Program-made: the position numbers and the translations under genes | The notes under the pieces: generated by a model | What the model was told of the DNA's origin: nothing | The model's input: the letters and a program-made list of their open reading frames with translations, nothing else | The model's database searches: none | Shown: piece after piece, positions 35,269 through 44,050 of the stretch | How positions within the stretch are numbered: position 1 is the first letter of the stretch | Layout: each line of letters opens with the position of its first letter | Source: Planctomycetaceae bacterium | GTDB taxonomy: Bacteria; Planctomycetota; Phycisphaerae; Phycisphaerales; SM1A02 | Assembly: GCA_027490145.1 (NCBI GenBank) | Contig: JAIXYQ010000015.1 | Coordinates: 336,480 to 400,479 of the forward strand | DNA length: 64,000 nucleotides | Reading direction: 5' to 3'

Positions 35269-35299
35269 ACCGTCCTCAGGACTGATCAGCTCAATGATC

Positions 35300-35339
35300 A
35301 TCGCCGGCGCGGAGTCTCTCCGCGCCGGCGATTGCTTTT
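35300..35339 (+). terminator. Strong intrinsic terminator
   Basis: A perfect 15-bp stem (arms 35300-35314 and 35318-35332) with a three-base loop is followed by TGCTTTT. It ends the PEP-CTERM-like gene and may also protect the convergent OLD-family gene from read-through. Confidence 0.9.
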
Positions 35340-35350
35340 GGCGTCTCTCA

Positions 35351-36910
35351 TCACCGTACGGACTGGCGCGCAAGCCCGATGGCACTCGCCACCACGTCTC
35401 CAAGTTCCTTCGGTACCAGACGGTCCGGGTCGGCAGCCATGACATCCAGCAGTCGCCGTGCCAGCCCCGGCTTGGTGTGGCGCCTGATCGCGTCGTCGAT
35501 GGCGCGCCCCGGCGATCGACCGGCTCCCGCTTCGGCGCCGTAGGCCGATTCAAGGATCGCACCGTCCAGACCGTGGTCCCAGAAGTACCGCTCGATCGAG
35601 TTGGCGGGCAGCACCGTGAGTCGGCACGGGGCAACGGCGTCGTGCCGACGGACCACGTCTGCGTATCCACGCCCGGCGGCATCGCCATCCACCAGCGCAT
35701 GAACAGGCATGGCGAGCGACCCGGCAAGCCGCAGCACCGACTCGAGCCCGGCCTGGGCGAACTCCACCACGCGAACCCCCTCGGCGTCCAGGTCGTGACC
35801 AAGCAGTGATGCCGCTCCGGGAAGGCTCCAGAACTCGGTTTCCCCCTCGACGAGGATCCAGGCACGGGCGAAGAAGGCACCTCCCCGCAGGGTCCGGATG
35901 TGATAGGAGAGGCGCCGCACATCGCTTTCCGACAGGTCCTTGGATTTCACGCCGTACGCGACGGTGCGATCGGGCTTGCGGACCAAGCGTCGGATGGCAC
36001 GCAAGTCGATGGCTCCGAGGAAATCGGGGGAATTCGTGGTGACCAACCGTTGGGCGGGAAGTTGCTCGACCAGACTCCAGAGATTCGAGAGCAGGGTGGG
36101 GTGAAGGTGTGTTTCGGGATCCTCGACCAAGAGGATCGGCCGCACGCCTTCGCCCACGCCGCGCCGATCCGCCTTGAGCAGTGCGTGGGCGGCAATCAAC
36201 ATGGCGCAGACGCGGTCCGCGTTCGCCGGTTGGCGCTCTGCGTGGCGCCAAGCGCTCGGCAGCGCCCGGAGTTCGGCCGCCAGGTCCAGGCTCGCGGCAT
36301 CGCGCAGTCGTCGGTGGGAGAGTTCCTCCGTCGCAGATTCAGCGCTGTGCAGCAGGGCCTGCCGAGAGGGCGGGCCCTCGCGGTCCGGCGCCATCCATGC
36401 ATTCATCGCCGAGGTCCAGGCAGCGTCCCGGACGGTGCTCTCGTCGTTGGCCTTGATGCCGTCCCACAGCGACAGCCGGATCACAGGAATCTGTTGTCGG
36501 AGTGCCTCGTGGGCCGCCTGTGCTGCGGTTCGATCCATGGGCAACGAGTTGCCGGCTGCGTCCAGGATCGAGGGTTCGGTCGTGCCATCGTCATGCATCA
36601 GCCTGAGCCGAACGACGCGGTGCCCGAACATCACGCAGGGGAGCGAGGCGAGCGGAGCACAGCAGTCGAACTCTCCAGGCCGTGACTCCCCGATGTCGAG
36701 TGAAACCTCGATCGGCCCCTGGGTACCGGTGGTGGGGTCGGCGGCCGTCAGTCCTTGGTCGCCGGAGCCCAAGACCGCTTCGAGGGCCCGCACCAGGCTG
36801 GTTCGGCCCCACTGGTTCTCGCCGATGAGCACGGTGGTATCGCGACGAAGCCGAAGATGCAGCCCTCGCAGGCCCCGGTAGTTTCGAACGCTGATATGAC
36901 GGAGGTGCAC
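35351..36910 (-). CDS. OLD-family AAA/ABC ATPase with TOPRIM nuclease domain, YbjD-like
   Basis: This is a 519-residue class 1 OLD (overcoming lysogenisation defect)-type protein. The N-terminal ABC-like ATPase starts HISVRNYRGLRGLHLRL; Walker B is LLVEDPETHLHP (about residue 264). The TOPRIM nuclease domain has the conserved acidic residues in WILVEGETEFWSLP (about 353) and VDGDAAGRG (about 406). Two key ATPase positions are unusual: Walker A reads GENQWGRTS with Arg36 replacing lysine, and the switch region is TTNSPDF with Asn in place of histidine. ATP hydrolysis may thus be weak or lost. OLD proteins act in phage defence or DNA repair; no partner such as GajB lies nearby. The GTG at 36910 was chosen. 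Confidence 0.85.
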   Translation of the reverse strand: MHLRHISVRNYRGLRGLHLRLRRDTTVLIGENQWGRTSLVRALEAVLGSGDQGLTAADPTTGTQGPIEVSLDIGESRPGEFDCCAPLASLPCVMFGHRVVRLRLMHDDGTTEPSILDAAGNSLPMDRTAAQAAHEALRQQIPVIRLSLWDGIKANDESTVRDAAWTSAMNAWMAPDREGPPSRQALLHSAESATEELSHRRLRDAASLDLAAELRALPSAWRHAERQPANADRVCAMLIAAHALLKADRRGVGEGVRPILLVEDPETHLHPTLLSNLWSLVEQLPAQRLVTTNSPDFLGAIDLRAIRRLVRKPDRTVAYGVKSKDLSESDVRRLSYHIRTLRGGAFFARAWILVEGETEFWSLPGAASLLGHDLDAEGVRVVEFAQAGLESVLRLAGSLAMPVHALVDGDAAGRGYADVVRRHDAVAPCRLTVLPANSIERYFWDHGLDGAILESAYGAEAGAGRSPGRAIDDAIRRHTKPGLARRLLDVMAADPDRLVPKELGDVVASAIGLARQSVR

Positions 36911-37134
36911 AGGTGGACTCGTGTAGTCCAATAATACTGCCTTGAGGCGCTTTGGGGGACCTCGTTGCGTCACCTGATCAGGGTTGAATGAAAACAGGGA
37001 GCATTTCGGGCTTTGCTTGCTTGCCTTGCAGGAGAACCGTGGCACCATGGTGTGTCGCTTGCTTTGTCGCAGGCGCTCGGCGGGCGTGTGCTCAGCCGAC
37101 CATCTCGAGGGAACAGGGGTCTGGAGTATGACCC

Positions 37135-37725
37135 GTGCGATACCTCGCTTTGAGCATCTCAGTGGCAGCCCTCACCGCGTCAGCGCACGCGAAGTTCATC
37201 ACCACGAATGACAAGAGCGTGTTTGAGTTGCTCAGCCAGCAGGGGGGTTACGCGCTCGCGGGTGAGAACTTCAGCGCGTACAGCGGTTTCTACCCTTCGC
37301 TCGCTGGCGGCTCGGGTTCGACTGCCTGGCAGGCCACGGCGCTCGGCGGCGTTTACGTTGGTCCGTCCGGCCAACTCAGCACCAACAATGCTGACGCTGC
37401 GCTCACCCTGAGCTTCAGCTCTGGTGACGTGTACGCGATCGGCGGCAACTTCTTCCTCACCGACATCAACTTCGGGTTCCTGCCCGGACTGGTGCAGGTC
37501 GAGTTGGCTGACGGCAGCTCGTACATCGCGAACATCCAGAGCGCCAACGCCTTCAGTGGCTTCGTCAGCTTGGGCTCGGCCATCAGCCAGATCACGATCT
37601 CGCCCTTCGGTGTGCAGCCCAACGCGTACGTGACGGCGACCAACCTGTGCTTCGGTGTCGTTCCCGCTCCCGGTGCGGCTGCCCTGCTCGCGGTCGCGGG
37701 CTTGGTTGGTCGCCGCCGCCGCTGA
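37135..37725 (+). CDS. Secreted PEP-CTERM-like protein, tandem paralogue 1
   Basis: This is a 196-residue exported protein: signal peptide LALSISVAALTASAHA, a jelly-roll-like beta domain with TAWQATALGGVYVGPSGQLS and VYAIGGNFFLTDINFGFLPG, and the tail VPAPGAAALLAVAGLVGRRR. The ATALGG, the DVYAIGGN block and the SSYIANIQSANAFSGFVSLG stretch align with its neighbour at 37913, so the two are tandem paralogues. It begins at GTG with GGAG ten bases upstream. A strong terminator follows. Function unknown; probably a cell-surface protein. Confidence 0.83.
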   Translation: MRYLALSISVAALTASAHAKFITTNDKSVFELLSQQGGYALAGENFSAYSGFYPSLAGGSGSTAWQATALGGVYVGPSGQLSTNNADAALTLSFSSGDVYAIGGNFFLTDINFGFLPGLVQVELADGSSYIANIQSANAFSGFVSLGSAISQITISPFGVQPNAYVTATNLCFGVVPAPGAAALLAVAGLVGRRRR

Positions 37726-37752
37726 GCCGATTCGCCGATAACGAACTCTTTT

Positions 37753-37785
37753 GAACAGGCTCCTTCTGGAGCCTGTTCAGTTTTT
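37753..37785 (+). terminator. Strong intrinsic terminator
   Basis: A perfect 11-bp stem (GAACAGGCTCC with its complement, loop TTCT) is followed by AG and five T residues. It ends the first of the two tandem paralogues. Confidence 0.92.
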
Positions 37786-37821
37786 GTCATTCCTGGTTGA
37801 GGTACCTTGCGGAGTCGGCTG

Positions 37822-37912
37822 GGGGTGTGCATGATGCGCACTCCCAAGGGGGCGGAGCAAGATGACATCGTTGGAGGGGTCAGGAAGGTGATCACTTCCC
37901 TCGGAGATCACC
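37822..37912 (+). promoter_or_regulatory. Two leader hairpins, one enclosing the ribosome binding site
   Basis: A hairpin at 37822-37845 (GTGTGC/GCGCAC, extended by GGG/CCC) is followed by a perfect 7-bp stem, GGTGATC (37887-37893) with GATCACC (37906-37912), which ends at the base before the ATG. The ribosome site GGAG (37903-37906) lies in the loop and first stem position, so the fold could limit translation of the second paralogue. Confidence 0.5.
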
Positions 37913-38530
37913 ATGCTTCGTCAGACTTGCCTTGTTGCCGCGACCGCGTTCGTGGCCTCGTCCGCCCAGGCCGGACTCACCGGCGTCAATTCGCTCAGCC
38001 TCTATCAGGACCTTGTCGGTTTCGGGGCGTTCACCGACCAGACGATCGACCTGAATGCCTTCTCGGTGGGCGTCGTCACCAGCCCGCTGCAGGGTTCAAC
38101 CGCCGGCACCGATTGGTCGGCATCGGCGCTTGGCGGCCTGTACCTGGGCACGCTCGCGTCGGGCGACCGTTACTTGAGCACCTTCGCCAGCAACCGTGAG
38201 CTCACCATCACCTTCGATGGATCGGGTGTCATGGCCTTCGGCGCCAACACCTTCCTCACGAATCAGGGCGACGACGTGATCAGCGGAAGCGTGCGCATGA
38301 AGCTGTCCGACGGCACCACGTTCATCGCCTCGGTCGGCTCGGAGTCGTCGTTCTACGGATGGGTCAGCGATGGCGATGTCACGATCACCTCGGTCACCTA
38401 CCGACCGTTCCTCTCGGGCACGGGCTCCTTCGCCAGCCTCTCGAATCTGCGCTTTGCGCTGATCCCCAGCAGCGGTGCGCTTGCGATCCTGGCGCTTGGC
38501 GGGTTCGTTGCCGTGCGCGCCCGGCCCTGA
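37913..38530 (+). CDS. Secreted PEP-CTERM-like protein, tandem paralogue 2 (degenerate tail)
   Basis: This is a 205-residue exported protein: signal peptide LVAATAFVASSAQAG, then a domain related to the upstream gene product (DWSASALGGLYLGTLASGDR, SGVMAFGANTFLTNQGDDVI, TTFIASVGSESSFYGWV). The tail IPSSGALAILALGGFVAVRA lacks the VPAPGA motif and the full basic cluster, so sorting may differ or the copy is decaying. The gene has its own leader and a terminator, so it is separately transcribed. Confidence 0.8.
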   Translation: MLRQTCLVAATAFVASSAQAGLTGVNSLSLYQDLVGFGAFTDQTIDLNAFSVGVVTSPLQGSTAGTDWSASALGGLYLGTLASGDRYLSTFASNRELTITFDGSGVMAFGANTFLTNQGDDVISGSVRMKLSDGTTFIASVGSESSFYGWVSDGDVTITSVTYRPFLSGTGSFASLSNLRFALIPSSGALAILALGGFVAVRARP

Positions 38531-38559
38531 CCGAATCGTCAACCAAGGATGGTGATCAC

Positions 38560-38596
38560 ACGGGGTGCCCTTCATGGGGCACCCCGTTCCCGTTGG
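38560..38596. terminator. Hairpin terminator between convergent genes
   Basis: An 11-bp stem (arms 38560-38570 and 38577-38587, six-base loop) lies between the second paralogue and the convergent phospholipase D-family gene. The T-run on the plus strand is short (TCCCGTT); it may serve both strands. Confidence 0.65.
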
Positions 38597-38600
38597 GTGC

Positions 38601-40043
38601 TCACTGGATGGGTGCCATGAGCCTCGCGGCCCGGCAGGCCGCCCGGAAGAGCCACGATCGGCCGCTCCAGTCGCGTGCGCCGATGCCGTGGCAGCCCTCG
38701 AAGTCACTGTGGAACATGGCCTCGACTTGCTTCGCGAGGGTGCCGCCGTGGGCCAGGGCGCTGATCTCGAAGTTGATCCTCAGGCTGCGGTTGTCCAGGT
38801 TGGCGGTCCCCACGCACGCCAGGTCGTCGCTCAGCATCACCTTCTGGTGCATGAAGCCGACGGTGTGCGAGTACGCGCGGATGCCGGCGGCCATCGCCTC
38901 GGGGATGAACGTGAGCGCCGACATCCTCACGAGGACGTTGTCGGGCTTCCGCGGCATGATGACCCGCACGTCCACGCCCCGCAGCGCGGCCAGCTGCAAC
39001 GCGGCGAAGGTGGCCTGATCGGGCACGAAGTACGGCGATGCCACCCACAGTCGTCGCTGGGCCCGGCTGATGAGGTGGAGGTACATCAGCGAGCACGACT
39101 CCAGGTCATCGGCCGGCCCGGTCGGCAGGATCGCCACGTGATCCTGGCCACGCTCCGGCGGCACGTTCCACTCCGCGGTCGCCAGCTCCTCGCCGGTGGC
39201 CCAGCGCCAATCCTCGGCGAAGGACAGTTGCACCGCCAGCGCGGCGGGGCCGGCAATGCGCACATGGGTATCCCGCCACGGGCCGAAGACGGGGCTCTCG
39301 CCCATGTACTCGTCGCCGACGTTGAGTCCGCCGAGGAAGGCCACGCGGCCATCGACGATGACCACCTTGCGGTGGTTGCGGAAGTTGATGTTGATCGGCA
39401 GCGCAGTGCGTGAGGTGCGGAAGGCCCGGACATCGACCCCGTCGGCACGCAAGCGATCGCACCAGCCCTCGGCCAGGTGCATGCTGCCGATCGCGTCGTA
39501 GAGCACCATCACGCGCACGCCCCGTGCGCGGGCACGAGCGAGCGCTGCGGCCATCCGGCGGCCCAGGCGATCGTCGCGGATGATGTAGAACTGGAACGCG
39601 ACGCATCGTTCGGCCGCATCGATCGCGCGCTCGATCGCGTCGAACGTGGCCTTGCCATCGATCAGCAGTTCGCAGTCGTTGCCGCGCGTCGGCGGAACAC
39701 GGCACAGGTGCGCCATCGACACGAGTGCCGGATCGAGCGAATGCAGCGCTGCCGTGGCCCGGGTGACGGCGCCGACGCGCCGGTCGAGGGCGTGGCGTCC
39801 GCGGCGGTGCGCCAGCACCTTGCCGTCGAACCGACGCTGGCCGAAGGCGGCGTACAGCGGCACGCTCACGATGGGGAGGAAGACCAGGGCCAGCGCCCAG
39901 GCGATGGAGCCCTGCGGTGTTCGTGCACGCATGACCGAGTCGAGCGCGCAGAGGATGCCGATCGCCTCGATCAGGAGCACGATCGCGGTGATCGCCCCTC
40001 CATCGAGGATCCAACGGGCCACGTCCGCGCCCGCCTCAGGCAT
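38601..40043 (-). CDS. Cardiolipin synthase-like phospholipase D
   Basis: This is a 480-residue membrane-anchored enzyme. Two N-terminal hydrophobic segments (ITAIVLLIEAIGILCALDSV and SIAWALALVFLPIVSVPLYA) precede two phospholipase D domains with HKD motifs, HRKVVIVDGRVAFLGGLNVG and HQKVMLSDDLACVGTANLDN. Bacterial cardiolipin synthase joins two phosphatidylglycerols, or phosphatidylglycerol and phosphatidylethanolamine; length and layout fit ClsA. The ATG at 40043 was chosen and overlaps the stop of the upstream gene by eight bases, so the genes are co-transcribed. There is no clear functional link with that pyruvate kinase-like protein. Confidence 0.92.
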   Translation of the reverse strand: MPEAGADVARWILDGGAITAIVLLIEAIGILCALDSVMRARTPQGSIAWALALVFLPIVSVPLYAAFGQRRFDGKVLAHRRGRHALDRRVGAVTRATAALHSLDPALVSMAHLCRVPPTRGNDCELLIDGKATFDAIERAIDAAERCVAFQFYIIRDDRLGRRMAAALARARARGVRVMVLYDAIGSMHLAEGWCDRLRADGVDVRAFRTSRTALPININFRNHRKVVIVDGRVAFLGGLNVGDEYMGESPVFGPWRDTHVRIAGPAALAVQLSFAEDWRWATGEELATAEWNVPPERGQDHVAILPTGPADDLESCSLMYLHLISRAQRRLWVASPYFVPDQATFAALQLAALRGVDVRVIMPRKPDNVLVRMSALTFIPEAMAAGIRAYSHTVGFMHQKVMLSDDLACVGTANLDNRSLRINFEISALAHGGTLAKQVEAMFHSDFEGCHGIGARDWSGRSWLFRAACRAARLMAPIQ

Positions 40044-41511
40044 GGTTCCAGCCTCCCCACGGCACGAGGAGCGCCCGGCTGCGCGCGCGGATGCGCTGGA
40101 TCCTCGTGAGCAAGTCATGCACGAACGCCGTGGTGTCGAGCAGGCATGGCCCGATCCCGAGCATGACGGCGTCGGCGCGCGCGCTGTCTGCGGCGTCGGT
40201 CACCTCGCCGCGCGTGGGGAAGCCATGTTCGGTCATGGACTCAAGGACCTGCGTGGCCCAGATCACGGGCATGTGCGCGGCTTCGCAGAGTGCGAGCACC
40301 TCGTCCTGCGCGATGGGCAGGTTCTCGAAGCCGATCTCCACGCCAAGGTCGCCGCGGGCCAGCATGACGCCGCAGGCAGGTCGACGCATGAGGGCCAGGA
40401 GGATCGCGGGCAGGTCGTGGCAGGCCTGCGGGGTCTCGACCTTCGCCACGACCGACATGTTCGCGAGACCACGAGCATCGAGTGCCCGATGCAGGTCAAG
40501 GACGTCCTGCGGGCTTCGCACGAAGCTCAGGGCCACCATGTCCGCCAGCCCGGCCACGGCATCGAGCGTGGTCAGGTCGGCCTCGGTGAGCGAGGGGATC
40601 GGCACATCGCTGTCCGGGACATTGACGCCCTTGCGGTCCTTGAGTGGCCATGCGCCGCTGCGGACGCGCTCGATGACGACCTCCGCCTCGCCGGGCGAGG
40701 ATGCCGTGCAACGGCCGCGGATGTTGCCGTCATCGATGAGCACGCGATGTCCCGGCTCGAGGGCCGACAGCAGTTCCACCGGCGTGACGGCGATACGGTG
40801 GGGTTCCGGCAGCGAGCCATCGGCCGCCCGCGCGGAGCCGGTCGAGCGACCGTCGTCGGCGTGGAGGCGGAGTCGGTCACCCGGTCGGATCTCGATCGGG
40901 CCTTCGGTGCAGACGCCCGTGCGGACCTTCGGACCGGCAAAGTCCACGCACAGCCGGATCCGCCGTCCGGCTCGTGCCGCCGAGTCGCGCAGCGCTGCCG
41001 CGTTCGCCCGCCACTGCTCGGGGTTGCCATGCGCCGCGTTGATTCTTCCGACGTCCATGCCGGCATCGATGAGACGATCGGCGAGCGTCGCGTCGTCCGC
41101 CATCGCAGGTGGCAGGCTGACCATGATGCGCGTGCCCTTGGGGTGCGCGGGTCCGAGGAGGTCATCGGCGTGGCGCTCGAGTGCGGCCACACCGGCATCC
41201 ATGGCACTGGCCGGTGACTCGTCGATCCACCCGCCGCCGTTCATGGCAACGAGTGCAGCGTGCACGGCACGAAGCGTGGGCTCGACGTGCGCCTCGCGCC
41301 GGGACAGCGAACTCAGTCCGCGCCTCACCAGGTCGGCCTGCAGCCCGGTGGGCAGTTGGCGCCGCAGCTCGGCGTACTGCACGAGGTTGGTGGCGCTCTG
41401 GGTCCAATCCGGACCAGCACGCTGGATCGATGGCCGCTCGTTGGCCACCGCCGCCGAGATCGAGGTCAGCAGCGACTCGACCGAGGCGAGCATCGAAGGG
41501 ATCGGCTGCAT
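40036..41511 (-). CDS. Pyruvate kinase-like protein with N-terminal extension and no C-terminal domain
   Basis: This is a 491-residue protein whose residues from about 125 form the pyruvate kinase barrel with inserted B domain: GTRIMVSLPPAMADDATLAD, DFAGPKVRTGVC, FVRSPQDVLD, the catalytic Lys in VVAKVETPQA and the metal-binding block LARGDLGVEIGFENL, followed by ATQVLESMTEHGFPTRGEVT. The N-terminal 120 residues (ESLLTSISAAVANERPSIQ and following) are a helical extension not found in classical enzymes, and the allosteric C-terminal domain is missing. Similar proteins are known in several bacteria and may be second pyruvate kinases; activity is uncertain. It is the first gene of a pair with the cardiolipin synthase-like gene. 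Confidence 0.85.
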   Translation of the reverse strand: MQPIPSMLASVESLLTSISAAVANERPSIQRAGPDWTQSATNLVQYAELRRQLPTGLQADLVRRGLSSLSRREAHVEPTLRAVHAALVAMNGGGWIDESPASAMDAGVAALERHADDLLGPAHPKGTRIMVSLPPAMADDATLADRLIDAGMDVGRINAAHGNPEQWRANAAALRDSAARAGRRIRLCVDFAGPKVRTGVCTEGPIEIRPGDRLRLHADDGRSTGSARAADGSLPEPHRIAVTPVELLSALEPGHRVLIDDGNIRGRCTASSPGEAEVVIERVRSGAWPLKDRKGVNVPDSDVPIPSLTEADLTTLDAVAGLADMVALSFVRSPQDVLDLHRALDARGLANMSVVAKVETPQACHDLPAILLALMRRPACGVMLARGDLGVEIGFENLPIAQDEVLALCEAAHMPVIWATQVLESMTEHGFPTRGEVTDAADSARADAVMLGIGPCLLDTTAFVHDLLTRIQRIRARSRALLVPWGGWNHA

Positions 41512-41562
41512 GAGGGGACGCTACCCGACTCGACCGCTGCGCCGGGCAGGTAGCCTTACGGC

Positions 41563-42216
41563 ATGCCCTTCGCGTGGCGCAAGCACCTGTGGATCGCCGT
41601 GGGGCTGCTGCTTTTCTCGCTGGCGAGCATCCACCTTGCCGATGAGTCGGTCGCGCGCTTCATGCACGGGCATCGGGGGTGGGCCTCCACGGCGGCGTGG
41701 ATCGCCGAGCTGGGCGACAGCCTGTATTGGTTCATCGCCTTCGGGGTGGGGTTCGTGGTGTTCCACCTCCGTCGGGCACAAGACGCCGCACGGTGGTGCT
41801 TCCTGGCGATCGCATCGCTTGCCCTGAGCGGCATCGTGTCGGGGATCCTGAAGGCCACGCTGGCCCGGTGGAGGCCGCGTGCCTTCGTGGCGGACGGCGC
41901 ATTCACCGGCGACTCCGGATTCGCCTTTCCAGCGTTCATCGTCGAGCATGTGCGCAACTCCTATCCGAGCGGGCATGCCACGACCGCCTTCACGCTGGCG
42001 GCACTGGCCACGATCAAGTGGCCTCGATGGACCGGCTTCTGGGTGGGGTGCGGGGCGGTCGTCGCCCTGTCGCGCGTGGTGCAGAACAGTCACTGGCTCG
42101 GCGACATGCTGGCAGGCAGCGCCCTTGGCTGGGCCGCGCCGTGGGTCGTGATGGCCGTGTGGCGGGCACGATGGCCGGCGTCGGCGCCGCTTCAGCGCTC
42201 GGGCACCACGGCATAG
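41563..42216 (+). CDS. PAP2-family membrane phosphatase
   Basis: This is a 217-residue phosphatase with six membrane helices. The three active-site motifs are all present: KATLARWRPR (the KX6RP motif), YPSGHAT (PSGH), and SRVVQNSHWLGD (SRX5HX3D, with the nucleophile histidine). Such enzymes dephosphorylate phosphatidate, undecaprenyl pyrophosphate or phosphatidylglycerophosphate on the outer face of the inner membrane. Its 3' end overlaps the convergent glycosyltransferase gene by 25 bases. The lipid substrate is not resolved. Confidence 0.92.
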   Translation: MPFAWRKHLWIAVGLLLFSLASIHLADESVARFMHGHRGWASTAAWIAELGDSLYWFIAFGVGFVVFHLRRAQDAARWCFLAIASLALSGIVSGILKATLARWRPRAFVADGAFTGDSGFAFPAFIVEHVRNSYPSGHATTAFTLAALATIKWPRWTGFWVGCGAVVALSRVVQNSHWLGDMLAGSALGWAAPWVVMAVWRARWPASAPLQRSGTTA

Positions 42217-43997
42217 AGCATGACCTCGACGACCTTGCCCTTGCTGTAGTTGAAGCCACGCACGCGACTCGACTCGATGGGCTGCAGTCGTGCCGCGCCG
42301 GCGGCGATCGGACCATCGCGCCCGAGCAGGTCGGTGGTCGCGATGATCAGTCCATCGGGATGCTGGCTGATCCATGCCGGCAGCGCCTCGGCACCGAGCC
42401 GTTCGACGCGTCGACCCGATTCGAAGAGCAGGGAATCCTCGACGTAGCCGATGGCTGCCATGTCGGGCAGGGCATCGAGGCCGCGGTTGGAGGCTTCGTG
42501 CCGGGCATGCTCCAGGATGCGTACGGTGATCCAGGGTGCGGGAACGCGCGGCAGCACGATGCCCATGGTGCAGACCAGGCTCATCACGGTGATGGCGATG
42601 CCGCCGCGGATCGCCGACCCGAAGTCACCGCGCAGGGCCTGTCGCCGCGCGCGCCACATGAGCACGCTGCCGTAGAAGCCGGCCACCAGCACCAGGGCGA
42701 AGGCACTCGACGCAAGCGGCAGCGACCATCCGAGGCTCGGATCACTCAGCAATCCTGCGCGGTCGAGTGCCACCATCAATCCCGCCGGCATCCAGCCGAT
42801 GCAGGCGCCGATCACGGCCCAGACGCCGTAGCCGAATCGGTTCACCGGATCGAGCGCGCGTGGCAGGCTCGACAGGCCGCCGACGATCGCGCGGGCAGAG
42901 AGCAGCGCGATCGCCGGATAGCACGGCAGGACGTAATGGGGCAACTTCGTCGCCACCAACTCGAACACGATCCACGTGGGCAGCAACCAGCACAGCAGGA
43001 AGAGCTCCGGATGACGACCGCCGCGGGCGGTCAGGCTTGACCAGATGCGCAGCGGCAGCGAGCCCGAGCGGCGCGTGCGTCGGGCCCGGACCCACGCCCA
43101 CTGGATCGCAAGGCCCGTCAGCAGCGAACCCGGGAAGAACAGCACGGGCAGCAGGACGAGGTGGTAGCCCGGTGGTGCCCAGTGGCCTTCCATGCCGCTG
43201 CCCGCGCGCTCGAACACCTCCCGACGGATCGCACCGGCGATCGTGTCTCCGCCGATCTCGCGTGCGGCCAGCACGATCCAGGGCACGACGATCATCAGCA
43301 CGATGAGTGCGCCGGTCCACGGCTGCACCCGGACGATCCATGACCATCGCCGGGTGGCCGCGGCCATGCTGAGGACCGTCGAGCCGAGCACGAAGGGCGT
43401 GATCGGGCCCTTGAGCAGGATGCCCGCCGCGCAAAGACCGTACAGGCCCAGCAGCGTGAACCATGGTGTGGAGGAGTCGCGCGTGGTCCAGAGTCGCCAA
43501 AGCAGCACCATCATCCAGGTGGTGACGGCGACCATGACCTGGTCCGCGCGGGCTTGGTGTGCGTCGAACGCCACCAGCGGGCAGATGCCGATGAGCACGC
43601 CCGCCAGCGTGCCGGTCAGTGCGCCGAACATGCGTCGCCCCAGCCACCACGTCGCGAGGGCCGTGGCGATCGCCGCGAGCGCGCCCGGCAGCCGGTACAT
43701 CCAGATGGCTTCGGGGCCTCGGTCGACGCCACCGAGTGCGGCCACGCTGGCGCTCTGCACCCAGTAGATGGCCGGCGGCTTCTGCAGCCTGAGTTGGTCC
43801 CCGAAGCGCGGCACGACGTACCCGTGCCAATCGGCCGAGTCGAGCATCTGTCGGGTGGCTTGTACGAAACGTGCCTCGTCGCGGTCGATGGTGGGCAGCG
43901 AGGCGATGCCGGGCAGCACACAGAGCGCCGTGAGCAGCGCCACCAGGAAGGCCTGGCCCAGCGGTCGTTTCAGGAGCGGGGTCAGATCGATCCGCAT
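42192..43997 (-). CDS. Family 39 glycosyltransferase, ArnT-like
   Basis: This is a 601-residue integral membrane glycosyltransferase with about 12 helices. The first periplasmic loop has the catalytic acidic pair in PTIDRDEARFVQATRQML, and QKPPAIYWVQSASVA and the AFDAHQARADQVMVAVTTW segment follow the GT-C pattern of ArnT and related transferases. Donors are polyprenyl-phosphate sugars; acceptors are lipid A, proteins or polysaccharides outside the inner membrane. The C-terminal part carries a soluble domain with RIDxLP-type motif missing, so the exact acceptor is open. Codon start ATG follows directly on an upstream intergenic region of 53 bases. Confidence 0.88.
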   Translation of the reverse strand: MRIDLTPLLKRPLGQAFLVALLTALCVLPGIASLPTIDRDEARFVQATRQMLDSADWHGYVVPRFGDQLRLQKPPAIYWVQSASVAALGGVDRGPEAIWMYRLPGALAAIATALATWWLGRRMFGALTGTLAGVLIGICPLVAFDAHQARADQVMVAVTTWMMVLLWRLWTTRDSSTPWFTLLGLYGLCAAGILLKGPITPFVLGSTVLSMAAATRRWSWIVRVQPWTGALIVLMIVVPWIVLAAREIGGDTIAGAIRREVFERAGSGMEGHWAPPGYHLVLLPVLFFPGSLLTGLAIQWAWVRARRTRRSGSLPLRIWSSLTARGGRHPELFLLCWLLPTWIVFELVATKLPHYVLPCYPAIALLSARAIVGGLSSLPRALDPVNRFGYGVWAVIGACIGWMPAGLMVALDRAGLLSDPSLGWSLPLASSAFALVLVAGFYGSVLMWRARRQALRGDFGSAIRGGIAITVMSLVCTMGIVLPRVPAPWITVRILEHARHEASNRGLDALPDMAAIGYVEDSLLFESGRRVERLGAEALPAWISQHPDGLIIATTDLLGRDGPIAAGAARLQPIESSRVRGFNYSKGKVVEVMLYAVVPER

Positions 43998-44050
43998 GCG
44001 CTCGATGCTAGATCGATCCGGCCGATCCGACAGCGCCGTAGACTGCCCGG

